Below are positions 1 through 8,528 of a stretch of 64,000 nt of DNA, in pieces. The position numbers were made by a program, and so were the translations under genes. The DNA comes from Gammaproteobacteria bacterium (GTDB taxonomy: Bacteria > Pseudomonadota > Gammaproteobacteria > Pseudomonadales > Azotimanducaceae), in contig JAPOYV010000114.1 of the NCBI GenBank assembly GCA_026706385.1, forward strand, positions 157,168-221,167, given 5' to 3'. Under the pieces are notes generated by a model. It did not search any database. It saw only the letters and a program-made list of their open reading frames with translations, and was not told the DNA's origin. Positions within the stretch are counted from its first letter, which is position 1. Every line of letters starts with the position of its first letter.

Positions 1-449
1 AGCCGTTGCGGGTCCGCAACGAGATCGACGGCTTCCTGTCCGACCGGTTGCAGGAGGCGCTGTGGCGCGAAGCGCTGCACCTGGTCAACGACGATGTGGC
101 GACCACCGAGGAACTGGATGCCGCCATCACTCTCGGGCCCGGTCTTCGCTGGGCGTTCATGGGCACCTTCCTAGCCTTCCATATGGCTGGCGGCGATGCC
201 GGGATGCGCCATTTCATGGAACAGTTCGGCCCCGCCCTGAAACTGCCCTGGACACGCTTCGAGGCCCCCGAACTGACCGACGGCCTGATCGAGAAGCTGG
301 CTTCCGGCACCGCGCGGCAAGCCGGGGGCAGGACAGTGAAGGAACTCGAGCGATTGCGCGACGACTGTCTCGTTTCCATCATGGAGGCGTTGCGGCGGCA
401 CGGTGTCGGTGCCGGAAAGGTACTCGCGGGCAGCGAGGCTACGAGTTAG
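1..449 (+). CDS. C-terminal part of carnitine 3-dehydrogenase / 3-hydroxyacyl-CoA dehydrogenase (cut by window edge)
   Basis: The reading frame is open from the first complete codon (position 3) to the TAG at 447-449, so the gene starts left of the window. About 149 residues are visible. They match the helical C-terminal substrate-binding domain of the 3-hydroxyacyl-CoA dehydrogenase superfamily, with the segment [12 protein letters not shown] near the middle as in L-carnitine dehydrogenases. The NAD-binding Rossmann half is missing from view. The family oxidises a 3-hydroxy group with NAD; carnitine to 3-dehydrocarnitine is the most likely reaction. The next gene, 15 bp downstream on the same strand, is CaiD-like, which fits carnitine use. 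A general beta-oxidation dehydrogenase is the main alternative. Confidence 0.75.
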   Translation, partial: PLRVRNEIDGFLSDRLQEALWREALHLVNDDVATTEELDAAITLGPGLRWAFMGTFLAFHMAGGDAGMRHFMEQFGPALKLPWTRFEAPELTDGLIEKLASGTARQAGGRTVKELERLRDDCLVSIMEALRRHGVGAGKVLAGSEATS

Positions 450-464
450 GCAAGGGAGGCAGGC

Positions 465-1247
465 ATGGCGAATCCGGTCAAGACCCGTATCGACGGGACG
501 GTGCTCGAAGTGACGCTGGACCGCCCGAAGGCGAATGCCATTGATCTCGCCACGAGCCGCGCCATGGGCGAGGTATTCGTCGATTTCCGGGACGACGCCT
601 CGCTGCGGGTGGCGATCCTGCGCGGCGCGGGCGAACGATTCTTCTGTGCCGGTTGGGATCTGAAGGCCGCCGCGGCGGGCGATGCCGTCGACGGCGACTA
701 CGGCGTCGGCGGTTTCGGTGGCATCCAGCGGTTGCCGGACCTCAACAAGCCGATCATCGCGGCCGTGAACGGCATGGCGGTGGGCGGCGGCTGGGAGTTG
801 GCGCTGTCCTGCGACCTGATCCTGGCCGCAAACACCGCGACATTCGCACTCCCGGAGATCCGCGCGGGAACGCTGGCCGATGCTGCGTCCATCAAGTTGC
901 CCAAGCGCGTTCCCTACCATGTCGCCATGGATCTGCTGCTCACCGGCCGCTGGTTGGATGCCGAGGAAGCGCACCGGTGGGGCGTGGTCAACGAGATCGT
1001 CGAACCGGGCAAGCTCATGGCGCGCGCCCGTGAACTCGCCGCGTCCTTGGCGGCCGGCCCGCCGCTGGTCTTCGCGGCGATCAAGGAGGTGGTTCGCGAG
1101 GCCGAGACCATGCGTGCCCAGGACGCGCTGCGCCACGTTGCCGAGCGCCGGTTCCCCACCGTGGACCGGCTCTATGCCAGCGAGGACGAGCGCGAGGGGG
1201 CGCGGGCATTCGCCGAGAAGCGCGAGCCGGTGTGGAAAGGCCGCTAG
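465..1247 (+). CDS. caiD: Carnitinyl-CoA dehydratase (enoyl-CoA hydratase/crotonase family), CaiD-like
   Basis: A 260-residue crotonase-fold enzyme, the usual length for CaiD. The N-terminal TLDRPKANAID block, the WDLKAAA block near residue 64 and the C-terminal FAEKREPVWKGR are strongly reminiscent of E. coli CaiD. Both expected acidic active-site positions are present: Glu111 in GGGWE and Glu131 in LPE. The oxyanion-hole region FFCAGWD is intact. CaiD-type enzymes interconvert L-carnitinyl-CoA and crotonobetainyl-CoA in the cytoplasm. The upstream carnitine-dehydrogenase-like gene supports this over a generic enoyl-CoA hydratase. The ATG follows a GGGAGGC ribosome binding site. No CaiA or CaiC is adjacent; a CaiB/BaiF protein at 59730 is too far away to assign to this pathway. 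Confidence 0.8.
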   Translation: MANPVKTRIDGTVLEVTLDRPKANAIDLATSRAMGEVFVDFRDDASLRVAILRGAGERFFCAGWDLKAAAAGDAVDGDYGVGGFGGIQRLPDLNKPIIAAVNGMAVGGGWELALSCDLILAANTATFALPEIRAGTLADAASIKLPKRVPYHVAMDLLLTGRWLDAEEAHRWGVVNEIVEPGKLMARARELAASLAAGPPLVFAAIKEVVREAETMRAQDALRHVAERRFPTVDRLYASEDEREGARAFAEKREPVWKGR

Positions 1248-1265
1248 CGCAGGGGACGAACGCGG

Positions 1266-2378
1266 TCAGTCCTCGTCTTCCGCGTGGCGTCGTGCGATCT
1301 CGTCCAGCTTCGGCCCGATGGAGGACATGACTGCCGCGAACAGCACGACCGCCCAACCGGCCGAGATGATCAGGTGCGTGCCGACCAGGATCCTTGCTCC
1401 CACGGAAACCGGTTTCGCGGCCGCGAACTCCTGGCCGAGCGCGGTGAAGAATGCGAACGAGAGCCACTCGGTGATCCCGGTGCCGGCGTCGGCGAAGGCG
1501 CCGGGCTGGAAGCGCTCCAGCATGCCGTAGAACCCGGCGAAGAGGACGATGATCGTGAGGTAGCCGACCGCAAAGGCGCCGATCGGCACCCACATGACAT
1601 TCAGGTAGTCGGCTAGGTAGCCGTAGACGCGGATCCGCGGCTGCAGCCACGTGATCACGCCACGCCCGAGCAGAAACGAAACCGCCGTGAGGCCAACGGA
1701 CATACCGGCGATCGCGAGGATGCCGAGTACGAGGTAGATGCCCGAGAGACCACGACCTTCCTCCAACTCGCCGGTGTACATCCCCCAGGCGACAGCGACG
1801 GGAATCACCAAGGCCGTCAGCACCAGCACCAGAGGCGGCCGGTTGTCGCGCCATCCCTCGCGGCGGTGGCTCAGGAGGCCGCCCGCGAGGGCAGTCCAGG
1901 AGGACAGCACTAGCGTAGCCGCGATGGCCAGCGTCCCGTAGGACCAGAAGCCGTCAGCGAAGTGTCCCTGGACGATCCAGGCGGGAAGAAAACCCAATGT
2001 GACGAGAACCGCGACGATGAGCGCCTCCTTCGCCATATCGCGATAGCCCGCGATGGCCGCCCCGCGGAAGCCGGTGATCAAGCCGACGGCCAAGGCGAGA
2101 ACGGGTACGACCAGGAGGCCGTACGCATTGCCGGGCACCAGGCCCGCGATCAGCGCCGTTGCCACGCCGACGATCACGCCGGTGAGGATGCCGGTCCACG
2201 GCCCGCTCTCCGGACCGCCTCGCAAGCCGACCCCCATGCCGACGGCTACGCCGCAGCCGACCCCCATCAAGACGTCGGCATGAACGCCGGTGATCGCGTA
2301 CCCGAACGGCACGACGACGGCCGCGACGACGACGCCGATGCGTGCGGCGAGCCAGATCAGTCGGGCGGTTACTTTCAT
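1266..2378 (-). CDS. Polytopic membrane protein of unknown function with a degenerate ion-channel-like C-terminus
   Basis: A 370-residue, very hydrophobic protein with about nine predicted membrane segments; the N-terminal two thirds is rich in Gly, Ala and Val. I do not recognise the family. The last 75 residues look like a two-helix pore module: an outer helix at about 265-288, a short re-entrant-like stretch at 305-322 (WLSFAFFTALGQEF), and an inner helix at about 328-350. The spacing resembles the potassium-channel pore, but the TVGYGD selectivity filter is absent (ALGQEF instead). It ends in a charged cytosolic tail. The gene is convergent with the caiD-like gene and not clearly in an operon. 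Confidence 0.6.
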   Translation of the reverse strand: MKVTARLIWLAARIGVVVAAVVVPFGYAITGVHADVLMGVGCGVAVGMGVGLRGGPESGPWTGILTGVIVGVATALIAGLVPGNAYGLLVVPVLALAVGLITGFRGAAIAGYRDMAKEALIVAVLVTLGFLPAWIVQGHFADGFWSYGTLAIAATLVLSSWTALAGGLLSHRREGWRDNRPPLVLVLTALVIPVAVAWGMYTGELEEGRGLSGIYLVLGILAIAGMSVGLTAVSFLLGRGVITWLQPRIRVYGYLADYLNVMWVPIGAFAVGYLTIIVLFAGFYGMLERFQPGAFADAGTGITEWLSFAFFTALGQEFAAAKPVSVGARILVGTHLIISAGWAVVLFAAVMSSIGPKLDEIARRHAEDED

Positions 2379-2424
2379 GCGCGCGCCTATGTTAGCGCCG
2401 CATGGCGCACGAATCGGCTGCGTC

Positions 2425-3609
2425 TCAGGGAGTCGACCGGAGACGCTCGGCGAGTTCCGTGCTGAGCGCGTCCGGATGCAGGTCCTTGGCGAGGACTCTC
2501 CGGTCCGTGTCGAGCAAGTAGGTCTTGGGCAGGTGCGTGACCCCGAAAGCCACGGCCGCGGGACTGGAGAAGGCGAGCTGGTCCCCGAGGTCCACCCACG
2601 TCAACTCGTGGTCCGCACTGGCTTCGCGCCAGTCCTCCTCGTCGGTGTCCAGGGATACCCCGACCACTTCGAAGCCCTGGTCCCCGTATTGCGCGCGCAG
2701 TTCCTTGAGATGCGGGAACTGCTTGATGCAAGGCCCGCACCAGGATGCCCAGAAGTCCACGAGCACGATCTCGTTCGCGGCGACGACGGTGGACAGGTCC
2801 GTGGGCTCTCCGCCCAAGGACTCAGCCGCAAAGTCCGGTGCGATCGCGCCGGGCACCAGGGCCGCATTGTTCGCGGCCAGTTCTTGTACGGCCTCGATGC
2901 GCTTGCGCTTCTGCGCCACGCGCCGAGTGAGGCCCAAGTCGGAGAGTCCGGGTGCCAATACGTCCAGCCGCTCGAGAGCCGCCGTCGTTGCGCCCAGCGC
3001 GCCGAACTCGATAGCGAGCAGCGCGGTCAGCGGTTCCTCGTCACCGGCCAGCGCATCCAACGCCGTCCGCCTGATTCGATCCAGCTCGCCGTACAGCCGG
3101 TTCGCATCCGCCAGCAGATCCTCGTGTTCGGGGCCTTCCGGCGTATCGCGCTTCGTCGTCATGACCTCGGTGTATTGCGCCAAGGTGTCGCGGTACGCGT
3201 CGGTGTCTCGCCAGGACAGGATTAGCCGCTGGTGATAGGGGCCACCGCCCGCGGTGGTCAGCCCCGCGACCCAGCCGCCCCACTGGATATCCAAAAGAGA
3301 ACCGGGCTCCACGATAACCTGGCTGGCGGTACGCGTTTCGTCGTCGACAAGGACCTTGACCTTGCCGAGCCAGGCGGGTCCGGTCTCCCCGAGCAACTCG
3401 AACCGGCCGTCGCGGATCGGTGCCGTGGCGTAGACGCGCTCTTCGCCCGGAACGGAGGTACTACCGACGAGGACCGCTTCGCCCGTGGTGACGAACGTCC
3501 CGATGTCGCCCTGGATCCGGAAGCCCGGCTCCTGCGTGCAGGCCACGCAGCCGGAGAGCATCGCGCCGACGGCAATCCGCCGGCCCAGGGAGCGAGCCGA
3601 GGAGGGCAA
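2425..3609 (-). CDS. TlpA-like thioredoxin-fold lipoprotein (first of two)
   Basis: A 394-residue protein. A lipobox (Leu18-Ser-Gly-Cys21) after a short basic, hydrophobic leader predicts a lipoprotein facing the periplasm. Residues 30-110 look like a beta-rich DUF4369-type domain; a helical linker follows. Residues 250-394 form a TlpA/ResA-like thioredoxin domain with the redox motif WCGPC (Cys291, Cys294) and a cis-Pro region near 359-362 (HLPK). Members reduce or oxidise periplasmic disulfides. It starts 5 bp after the stop of another TlpA-like gene, and a TonB-dependent receptor lies upstream of that, so the three probably form one transcript. The redox partner is unknown. DUF4369-TlpA pairs are more typical of Bacteroidetes than of proteobacteria. 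Confidence 0.8.
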   Translation of the reverse strand: MPSSARSLGRRIAVGAMLSGCVACTQEPGFRIQGDIGTFVTTGEAVLVGSTSVPGEERVYATAPIRDGRFELLGETGPAWLGKVKVLVDDETRTASQVIVEPGSLLDIQWGGWVAGLTTAGGGPYHQRLILSWRDTDAYRDTLAQYTEVMTTKRDTPEGPEHEDLLADANRLYGELDRIRRTALDALAGDEEPLTALLAIEFGALGATTAALERLDVLAPGLSDLGLTRRVAQKRKRIEAVQELAANNAALVPGAIAPDFAAESLGGEPTDLSTVVAANEIVLVDFWASWCGPCIKQFPHLKELRAQYGDQGFEVVGVSLDTDEEDWREASADHELTWVDLGDQLAFSSPAAVAFGVTHLPKTYLLDTDRRVLAKDLHPDALSTELAERLRSTP

Positions 3610-3614
3610 GGGTT

Positions 3615-4877
3615 TCAGTTCAAGAGCTCTTCAAGTTTCTCGTCGAGATGATGGCCGCGCAGATCCTTGGCGACGATTTCGCCGGTGCTCGACTCCACCA
3701 GGTAGTTCTTCGGCACCCCGGTCACGTTGTAGGCCAGCGGCGCCTCGGCATCCCGGCCCATGCCTAGGTTCGGCCAAGGCAACTGTTCCTCCTCGGAGGC
3801 GATCTCCCAGTCCTCGCGGTCGTCGTCGATCGTGAAGGAGACGATCTCGAAGCCCTCGGCCCGGTAGCGGTCGTAGGCTTCCTTCATGTGCGGGATCTCG
3901 ACGCGGCACGGGCCGCACCAGGACGCCCAGAACTCGAGGAGCACATAGGTACTCTCGGCGCGAACGTCCGCCAGCCGAACGGATTCGCCGTCGAGCGTGT
4001 CGGCGACGAAGTCGCGAATCCCCGCACCGACTGCGAAGCGCTGCCGCTCCTCGGCCCGTTTCGCGGCGCGTTCCTCGGCGCTTGCGAGCTTCTCCCGGAC
4101 CCACGGGTCATCCGGCGTCAGCACCGCGAGGCCACGCCACGCCTCGAGCATCCAGTCTCCCCCGAGCCAAGTGGTCTCCAGCGTCAGGCGCCGGACGAAG
4201 GGATCCGGATGGGTGGTGGCGATGCGCGCACGTCCTTCGGTCTCGAGGGTCAGCATCCCATCGAACACCGCCGCCGCCTGGTCGACGCGCCGGCGGCGCT
4301 CGTCCTCGGTCTCGCCGTCGACCCTCCGGATGAGCCGTTGGTACTCGGCCTGGGCTTCCACGAACGGTGCCGAACGCCGCCAACTGTTGTAGACGGCGTC
4401 GTTCAACGGCCCGCCTTCGATGTAAAACTGCCCCGGCCGACTCATGTGCAGGCGCAGCCAGCCGGGCTCCAGGATGAACGCGTTGCCTTTCATGGGGGCG
4501 AGGCGCCGGCCCTCGTGGCCAACCGCGTCGAGCACGTAGAAATAGGCACGCCGTGGCGTCTCGACGGTTCCTTCCACCCCTAACGTGCCGTCCGCTAGCA
4601 AAGGCGATTCGGCGATCACATCGTAGGGCCGTGCCGCTTCGGTCGGCCTGTCGGCCGATATCGCCTGGGTCGGCTTCGCGGCGGTGGACGCAGCCGACAT
4701 GCTCAGGCCCGCGGCGGAGGCGCCTCGCGCGGATTGCTTCGGCTCCCAAACGACGAAGTTGCCGCTGGCGTAGAAGGCCGACAGATCGCCCTCCAGGACG
4801 AATTCCTCGGCCTGGACGGACACCGGAGCACCGGCCACCAGGCCGAGGACGAGCGCGGTTCTGTAAAGCGGATTCAC
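3615..4877 (-). CDS. TlpA-like periplasmic thioredoxin protein (second of two)
   Basis: I place the start at the GTG at 4877, where a CGGAG ribosome binding site sits between the receptor stop codon (4891-4893) and the start. The open frame runs further upstream, but that part overlaps the receptor and is not protein-like. The 420-residue product starts with a signal peptide (cleavage near VQA-EE, residue 24). A beta-rich N-terminal domain and a charged helical middle (about 170-285) precede a C-terminal thioredoxin domain with WCGPC (Cys321, Cys324) and GVPK at 387-390. It has the same layout as the next gene, suggesting an old duplication. A periplasmic thiol-disulfide role linked to the adjacent receptor is inferred. 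Confidence 0.78.
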   Translation of the reverse strand: MNPLYRTALVLGLVAGAPVSVQAEEFVLEGDLSAFYASGNFVVWEPKQSARGASAAGLSMSAASTAAKPTQAISADRPTEAARPYDVIAESPLLADGTLGVEGTVETPRRAYFYVLDAVGHEGRRLAPMKGNAFILEPGWLRLHMSRPGQFYIEGGPLNDAVYNSWRRSAPFVEAQAEYQRLIRRVDGETEDERRRRVDQAAAVFDGMLTLETEGRARIATTHPDPFVRRLTLETTWLGGDWMLEAWRGLAVLTPDDPWVREKLASAEERAAKRAEERQRFAVGAGIRDFVADTLDGESVRLADVRAESTYVLLEFWASWCGPCRVEIPHMKEAYDRYRAEGFEIVSFTIDDDREDWEIASEEEQLPWPNLGMGRDAEAPLAYNVTGVPKNYLVESSTGEIVAKDLRGHHLDEKLEELLN

Positions 4878-4890
4878 GGCAAGCTCCGGA

Positions 4891-7863
4891 CTACATCGAC
4901 ATGTGCAGCGACAGGTTGAATACGCGGCCGTAGAGCAGCGAGCGGGCGTCGTTGTTCGCGTCCAGCGCTTCCCCGTCATCGCTGACGCTTGACGTCGTGC
5001 CAAAGCTATCGCGCAGGTTGTTGATCGTCAGCCTGACGCGGGTCGTGCTCGCCCAAGCCGGCGCGGGCAACCACCGGGCCTCCGCGAAGTTGTAGCTCAA
5101 GCTGAGATCGACGATGGTGGCCGGGTCGTAGGTGGTGATGACGCCACCGATTTCCGTGGTGGTCTCGGACCGCGACGACACGTCCACGGCAGCTTCCATC
5201 CCGCGGTAGCCCCAACTGAACTGGGCCGTCGACGCCGTTTCGGACACCACGCCGATCGCGGTGCTCCCTTTGGTGTGTCCCACGACGCTGATCGGGTCGT
5301 CGGTCGCCGGGTCGAGCGTGAACTGGTAGTTGTCGGTGCGCGAATGCCGGACTTGCGCCGTGAAGTCGCCGACGTCGGTGGATGTGCGGTAGTAGGCCTC
5401 GTAGTCGACGCCTTCGCGGTCGACCGACGACACGTTGATCCAACGGCGTTCCTGGAACCAGATGTCTTCGCCGGCCAAGTAGCGCGTATTGCTCGGCGGA
5501 TTGTCGGGGTCGATGATGAAGGCCGAAAGCAGGCTGATGCGGTCCTCGTACTGCGTTTCGTTCCAGGTCGCCTTCAATCCGAGTCCCGGCAGGAAGCGCG
5601 GGTTGAACTCGACGCCAGCGCTCAGGGTATCCGCCGTTTCCGGGCCGAGTTCGGAATTGCCCCCTTCCGTGATCAAGGCGTCGGCGAAACCCAGCGACCC
5701 GTCCGGATTCTGGATCAAGAGTCCCCGGAAACCGCTAACCATAGCCTCGCTGGTGCGCCGCAGGATCTGGTTGAGTTGCGGTGCCACGAAGGCGGTCTGC
5801 GCGTTGACGCGGAAGGTGATGTCGTCGACGGGCGTGAACACGAGGCCGGCGCCCCAGGTGGTCTTGGTGCCGGGGTCGCGAATGTCTTCGGCGGTCTCCG
5901 GTCCTTCCTCGGAGTCCCGGTAGAGGACGTCCGGTTTGTCGTAGGAGTCCCACCGCGCCGAAAGGGCGAGCGTCAGCGCGTTGAAAAGCGGCACGAGGGC
6001 TTCGCCGAAGACGGCTTGGTTGACGCGCTGGGCATCGGTCTCGAACGTGTCGATCTCGCCGATCGGCGCCCTCGTTGTGCCGATCTGGAACTCGCTTGCG
6101 CTGTTCAGAGCGGTCTCGTGCCAACTGTAGCCGACGAGCAACCGCACTTCGCCGGCCGGCAATGCCCCGAGTCCGCCGCGCAGTAGCGCATCGACACGCT
6201 TTTGTTCGTTCAGGCTGCCGGCCCGAAGCGCGTCGTTGAGATACGGCGACAGATCGCCGAACGGGTTGATCGGGTCGAGCGGCGGCAGAGTGATCCGGCA
6301 CAGACCGAAGAAGAACGTGCCGCCCACCTCGGCGCACGACGCGGCGTCGTGCCCGCCCAGAAACTGGCTGCGGGGCGTCACCCCGTCCGACGTGAGGCCC
6401 GCGCCCAACGTCTGGGTGTCAAAAGTGTTCAGGCGCTGGCTCCTGGAATCGTCGGAGCTGAAACCGAAGCCGGCCTCCCAATCCCAGTTGTCGCCGAGCG
6501 AGCCCTCGAAATCGATGCCGACGTTGAAGATGTCCGCGATCGTCTCGGTGGCGACGGCGCCCATGTCCGGCCGCTGGCCACGCAGGTGGACGCTGCGGCC
6601 AAGGGGATTGAACGGGTTGCCGCCGCCCAGGGTCTGGCCGGAGAATCCCACGAAGCCTCGCCGATAGGTCGTGTCCCGACGCTCGTAGCGTGCGTGCATT
6701 TCCGCGCTCATGCGGTCGTTCAAGTCCCTGTCGAGACTTCCCGAGAAGCTGTTGCGCACGGTCTCGGGCAGGACGTCCCAGCCGGCCTGCGTCGCCGAGC
6801 CCCAGTTCGGTGGTCCGAAGCGCGTGATCTCGTCGACGCTGGAACCGGCGTTGAACCCCGGCGGGAGTACCGCGTGGGTCTCCGCCGACGCCCGGGCCTG
6901 GTCCTCGGGGGAGAGCGCGTCGTATTCGGCCTGGGTGAACACGTCGCCACCGAGGCGAAACAGGATCGGGACGTGGATCGGCCCGGGCAGACAGCAGAAA
7001 CGAATGTCGTACTGCGGCCCCGCGTAGTTGGAACGTTGGAACAGGGTGGCTTCCCGGTCCGCACCGTCGAGACCGGAATGCACGGCGCGGGAATATGTCG
7101 CCCGGACGCGGGATCCGTCCAGGTTGCCGCCGGCGGAAACCGTGCCGCGCCATTCGCCGTACTCGCGGCCGCTCGGCGTGTTGTAGTTCAGGTCGATCTC
7201 CACGCCCTGGTAGTCCTTGCGCGTGATGATGTTGACCACGCCCCCGACGGCGTCCGAACCGTAGATGGCCGACGCGCCGTCGAGCATGACCTCGACCCGC
7301 TCCACGATGGACAAGGGAATGCTGGAGACATCGGTGACGCCGCCCAGGAACCCGTTGTGGCCGACGCGCTTGCCGTCGATCAGGATGAGCGTGGACTCGG
7401 CGCCGAGACCGCGCAGGTTCACGGTCGATGCACCCGTGAAGTTGGCCACGTTGTTGAAATCGCTGAAGACCTGCTCCGTGGTGGAGTTGAGGTTCTGTGG
7501 CAACTGGCGTAGCACGCGTTCCAGCGTCACCTCGCCGGTGGCGTTGATGAAGTCCTCGTCCAGGATCACGAGGTTGCCCGCGAGCTCTCCCGGGGTGCGC
7601 GCCAAGCGCGAACCGGTGACCACGATTTCCTCGACGTCGGTCATCGGCACCACGGGTGCGTCCTCGAGTTCGGTCGGCGCGACCACCGGCGCTTCTTCGA
7701 TCGTGTCGGCCGGCACGGTCTCGGTGTCGCCGTCCTCCTCCGCATCCTGTGCCGCCGAGGCGACGGCGAGGAAGCTTGCGAGGGTTACCGCCAAGGGCCA
7801 CCGGCGTGCGCCGGTTGAGATGCAAGACGCTCGGAACGGGTCGAATCCCACGACATTATCCAA
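4891..7863 (-). CDS. TonB-dependent outer-membrane receptor
   Basis: A roughly 990-residue protein. It has a signal sequence (about residues 20-38), an acidic linker, a TonB-box-like stretch DVEEIVVTGSR near residue 76, a plug domain (about 85-215, with LRGLGAESTLILIDGKR and SDAVGGVVNIITRK), and a long beta-barrel. Extracellular loops contain Cys pairs, as in RFCCLPG. The C-terminus ends FNLSLHMSM; the last residue is Met, not the usual Phe. The start is a TTG at 7863; a GTG 12 bases on (7851) is equally possible. The ligand cannot be read from sequence. It heads a probable operon with two TlpA-like proteins. The barrel resembles receptors for large substrates rather than small siderophore receptors. 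Confidence 0.88.
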   Translation of the reverse strand: MDNVVGFDPFRASCISTGARRWPLAVTLASFLAVASAAQDAEEDGDTETVPADTIEEAPVVAPTELEDAPVVPMTDVEEIVVTGSRLARTPGELAGNLVILDEDFINATGEVTLERVLRQLPQNLNSTTEQVFSDFNNVANFTGASTVNLRGLGAESTLILIDGKRVGHNGFLGGVTDVSSIPLSIVERVEVMLDGASAIYGSDAVGGVVNIITRKDYQGVEIDLNYNTPSGREYGEWRGTVSAGGNLDGSRVRATYSRAVHSGLDGADREATLFQRSNYAGPQYDIRFCCLPGPIHVPILFRLGGDVFTQAEYDALSPEDQARASAETHAVLPPGFNAGSSVDEITRFGPPNWGSATQAGWDVLPETVRNSFSGSLDRDLNDRMSAEMHARYERRDTTYRRGFVGFSGQTLGGGNPFNPLGRSVHLRGQRPDMGAVATETIADIFNVGIDFEGSLGDNWDWEAGFGFSSDDSRSQRLNTFDTQTLGAGLTSDGVTPRSQFLGGHDAASCAEVGGTFFFGLCRITLPPLDPINPFGDLSPYLNDALRAGSLNEQKRVDALLRGGLGALPAGEVRLLVGYSWHETALNSASEFQIGTTRAPIGEIDTFETDAQRVNQAVFGEALVPLFNALTLALSARWDSYDKPDVLYRDSEEGPETAEDIRDPGTKTTWGAGLVFTPVDDITFRVNAQTAFVAPQLNQILRRTSEAMVSGFRGLLIQNPDGSLGFADALITEGGNSELGPETADTLSAGVEFNPRFLPGLGLKATWNETQYEDRISLLSAFIIDPDNPPSNTRYLAGEDIWFQERRWINVSSVDREGVDYEAYYRTSTDVGDFTAQVRHSRTDNYQFTLDPATDDPISVVGHTKGSTAIGVVSETASTAQFSWGYRGMEAAVDVSSRSETTTEIGGVITTYDPATIVDLSLSYNFAEARWLPAPAWASTTRVRLTINNLRDSFGTTSSVSDDGEALDANNDARSLLYGRVFNLSLHMSM

Positions 7864-7881
7864 CTGGCCACCCCGTCCCGG

Positions 7882-7910
7882 ATTATAAGCTTATTGCATC
7901 GGGGCATTTC
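7882..7910 (-). promoter_or_regulatory. Candidate promoter of the TonB receptor operon
   Basis: On the minus strand a perfect TATAAT lies at 7887-7882, about 20 bases before the receptor start codon. The -35 region 17 bases upstream (GAAATG, 7910-7905) is a poor match. The local sequence is AT-richer than its surroundings. This is a consensus match only. Confidence 0.35.
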
Positions 7911-7963
7911 GATCCGAGAACGTCCGCATTGTTGGGCGGGTCGCGTACCCGGGAGCCGCGTAC

Positions 7964-8524
7964 CTAGACGCGGAGCTTCCGGTAGCGGACGCCGCCTGGC
8001 ACCCACCAGCCGGCGATCTTGCGCACGGCCGGGTGCGGGTCGTGCTTGTGTGCATGCGCGATGGCGGTCTTGGCGGCTTCGCTGCGCAGGACCGAAGGGC
8101 CGAGCAGGCCGGCCGCCTGCTGGCGCACCTGTCGGTCCTCGTCGTGGAGTAGCGCTTCGGCGACGATCGGTATGACGTCCTCCTCGCCCGGACGGCACAC
8201 CCCTTCCTTGCAGCGGTCGCAGGCCAGCGCATGGATCGCCCAGGATCGAACGCCTGGATGCCGATGGTCCAGGTTCGCGATCAACTCCGGAACAGCAGCT
8301 TCGTCCATGAAGTGGTCGAGAACCTTGCAGCACGCGATGCGCACGTCCGGGTCCTTGTGCTTGAGACCGGCGCGAACGACCGGCGTACCGGTACGTCCCG
8401 CGGCCATCAACTTGCGCATCGCGACCTTCCGGCGATGCGGACTCGCTAGCATCTCGATCGTCTCTTCGAGCGTATTGCCGGACAGGTCGACGACGGGGCG
8501 GCGAGCCGTCGGGGCGCTTCGCAT
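7964..8524 (-). CDS. HEAT-repeat protein
   Basis: A 186-residue protein made almost entirely of paired helices with HEAT-type spacing: repeats begin near residues 40 (AGRTGTPVVRAGLKHKDPDV), 70 (DEAAVPELIANLDHRHPGV), 105 (EEDVIPIVAEALLHDEDRQV) and 145. Each ends in the D-x-x-V-R pattern. It has Cys residues at 64-65, 101, 104 and 109; the C-x2-C-x4-C cluster could bind metal. There is no signal peptide or membrane segment. Such proteins act as scaffolds, and no partner can be named. It starts 4 bp after the TauD-like gene and is probably co-transcribed with it. Confidence 0.65.
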   Translation of the reverse strand: MRSAPTARRPVVDLSGNTLEETIEMLASPHRRKVAMRKLMAAGRTGTPVVRAGLKHKDPDVRIACCKVLDHFMDEAAVPELIANLDHRHPGVRSWAIHALACDRCKEGVCRPGEEDVIPIVAEALLHDEDRQVRQQAAGLLGPSVLRSEAAKTAIAHAHKHDPHPAVRKIAGWWVPGGVRYRKLRV

Positions 8525-8528
8525 GTCC

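Noticed and set aside
171..1136. Long minus-strand frame opposite the caiD-like gene
   Set aside because: Arg/Gly/Ala-rich shadow with no domain; the plus strand is a clear CaiD.
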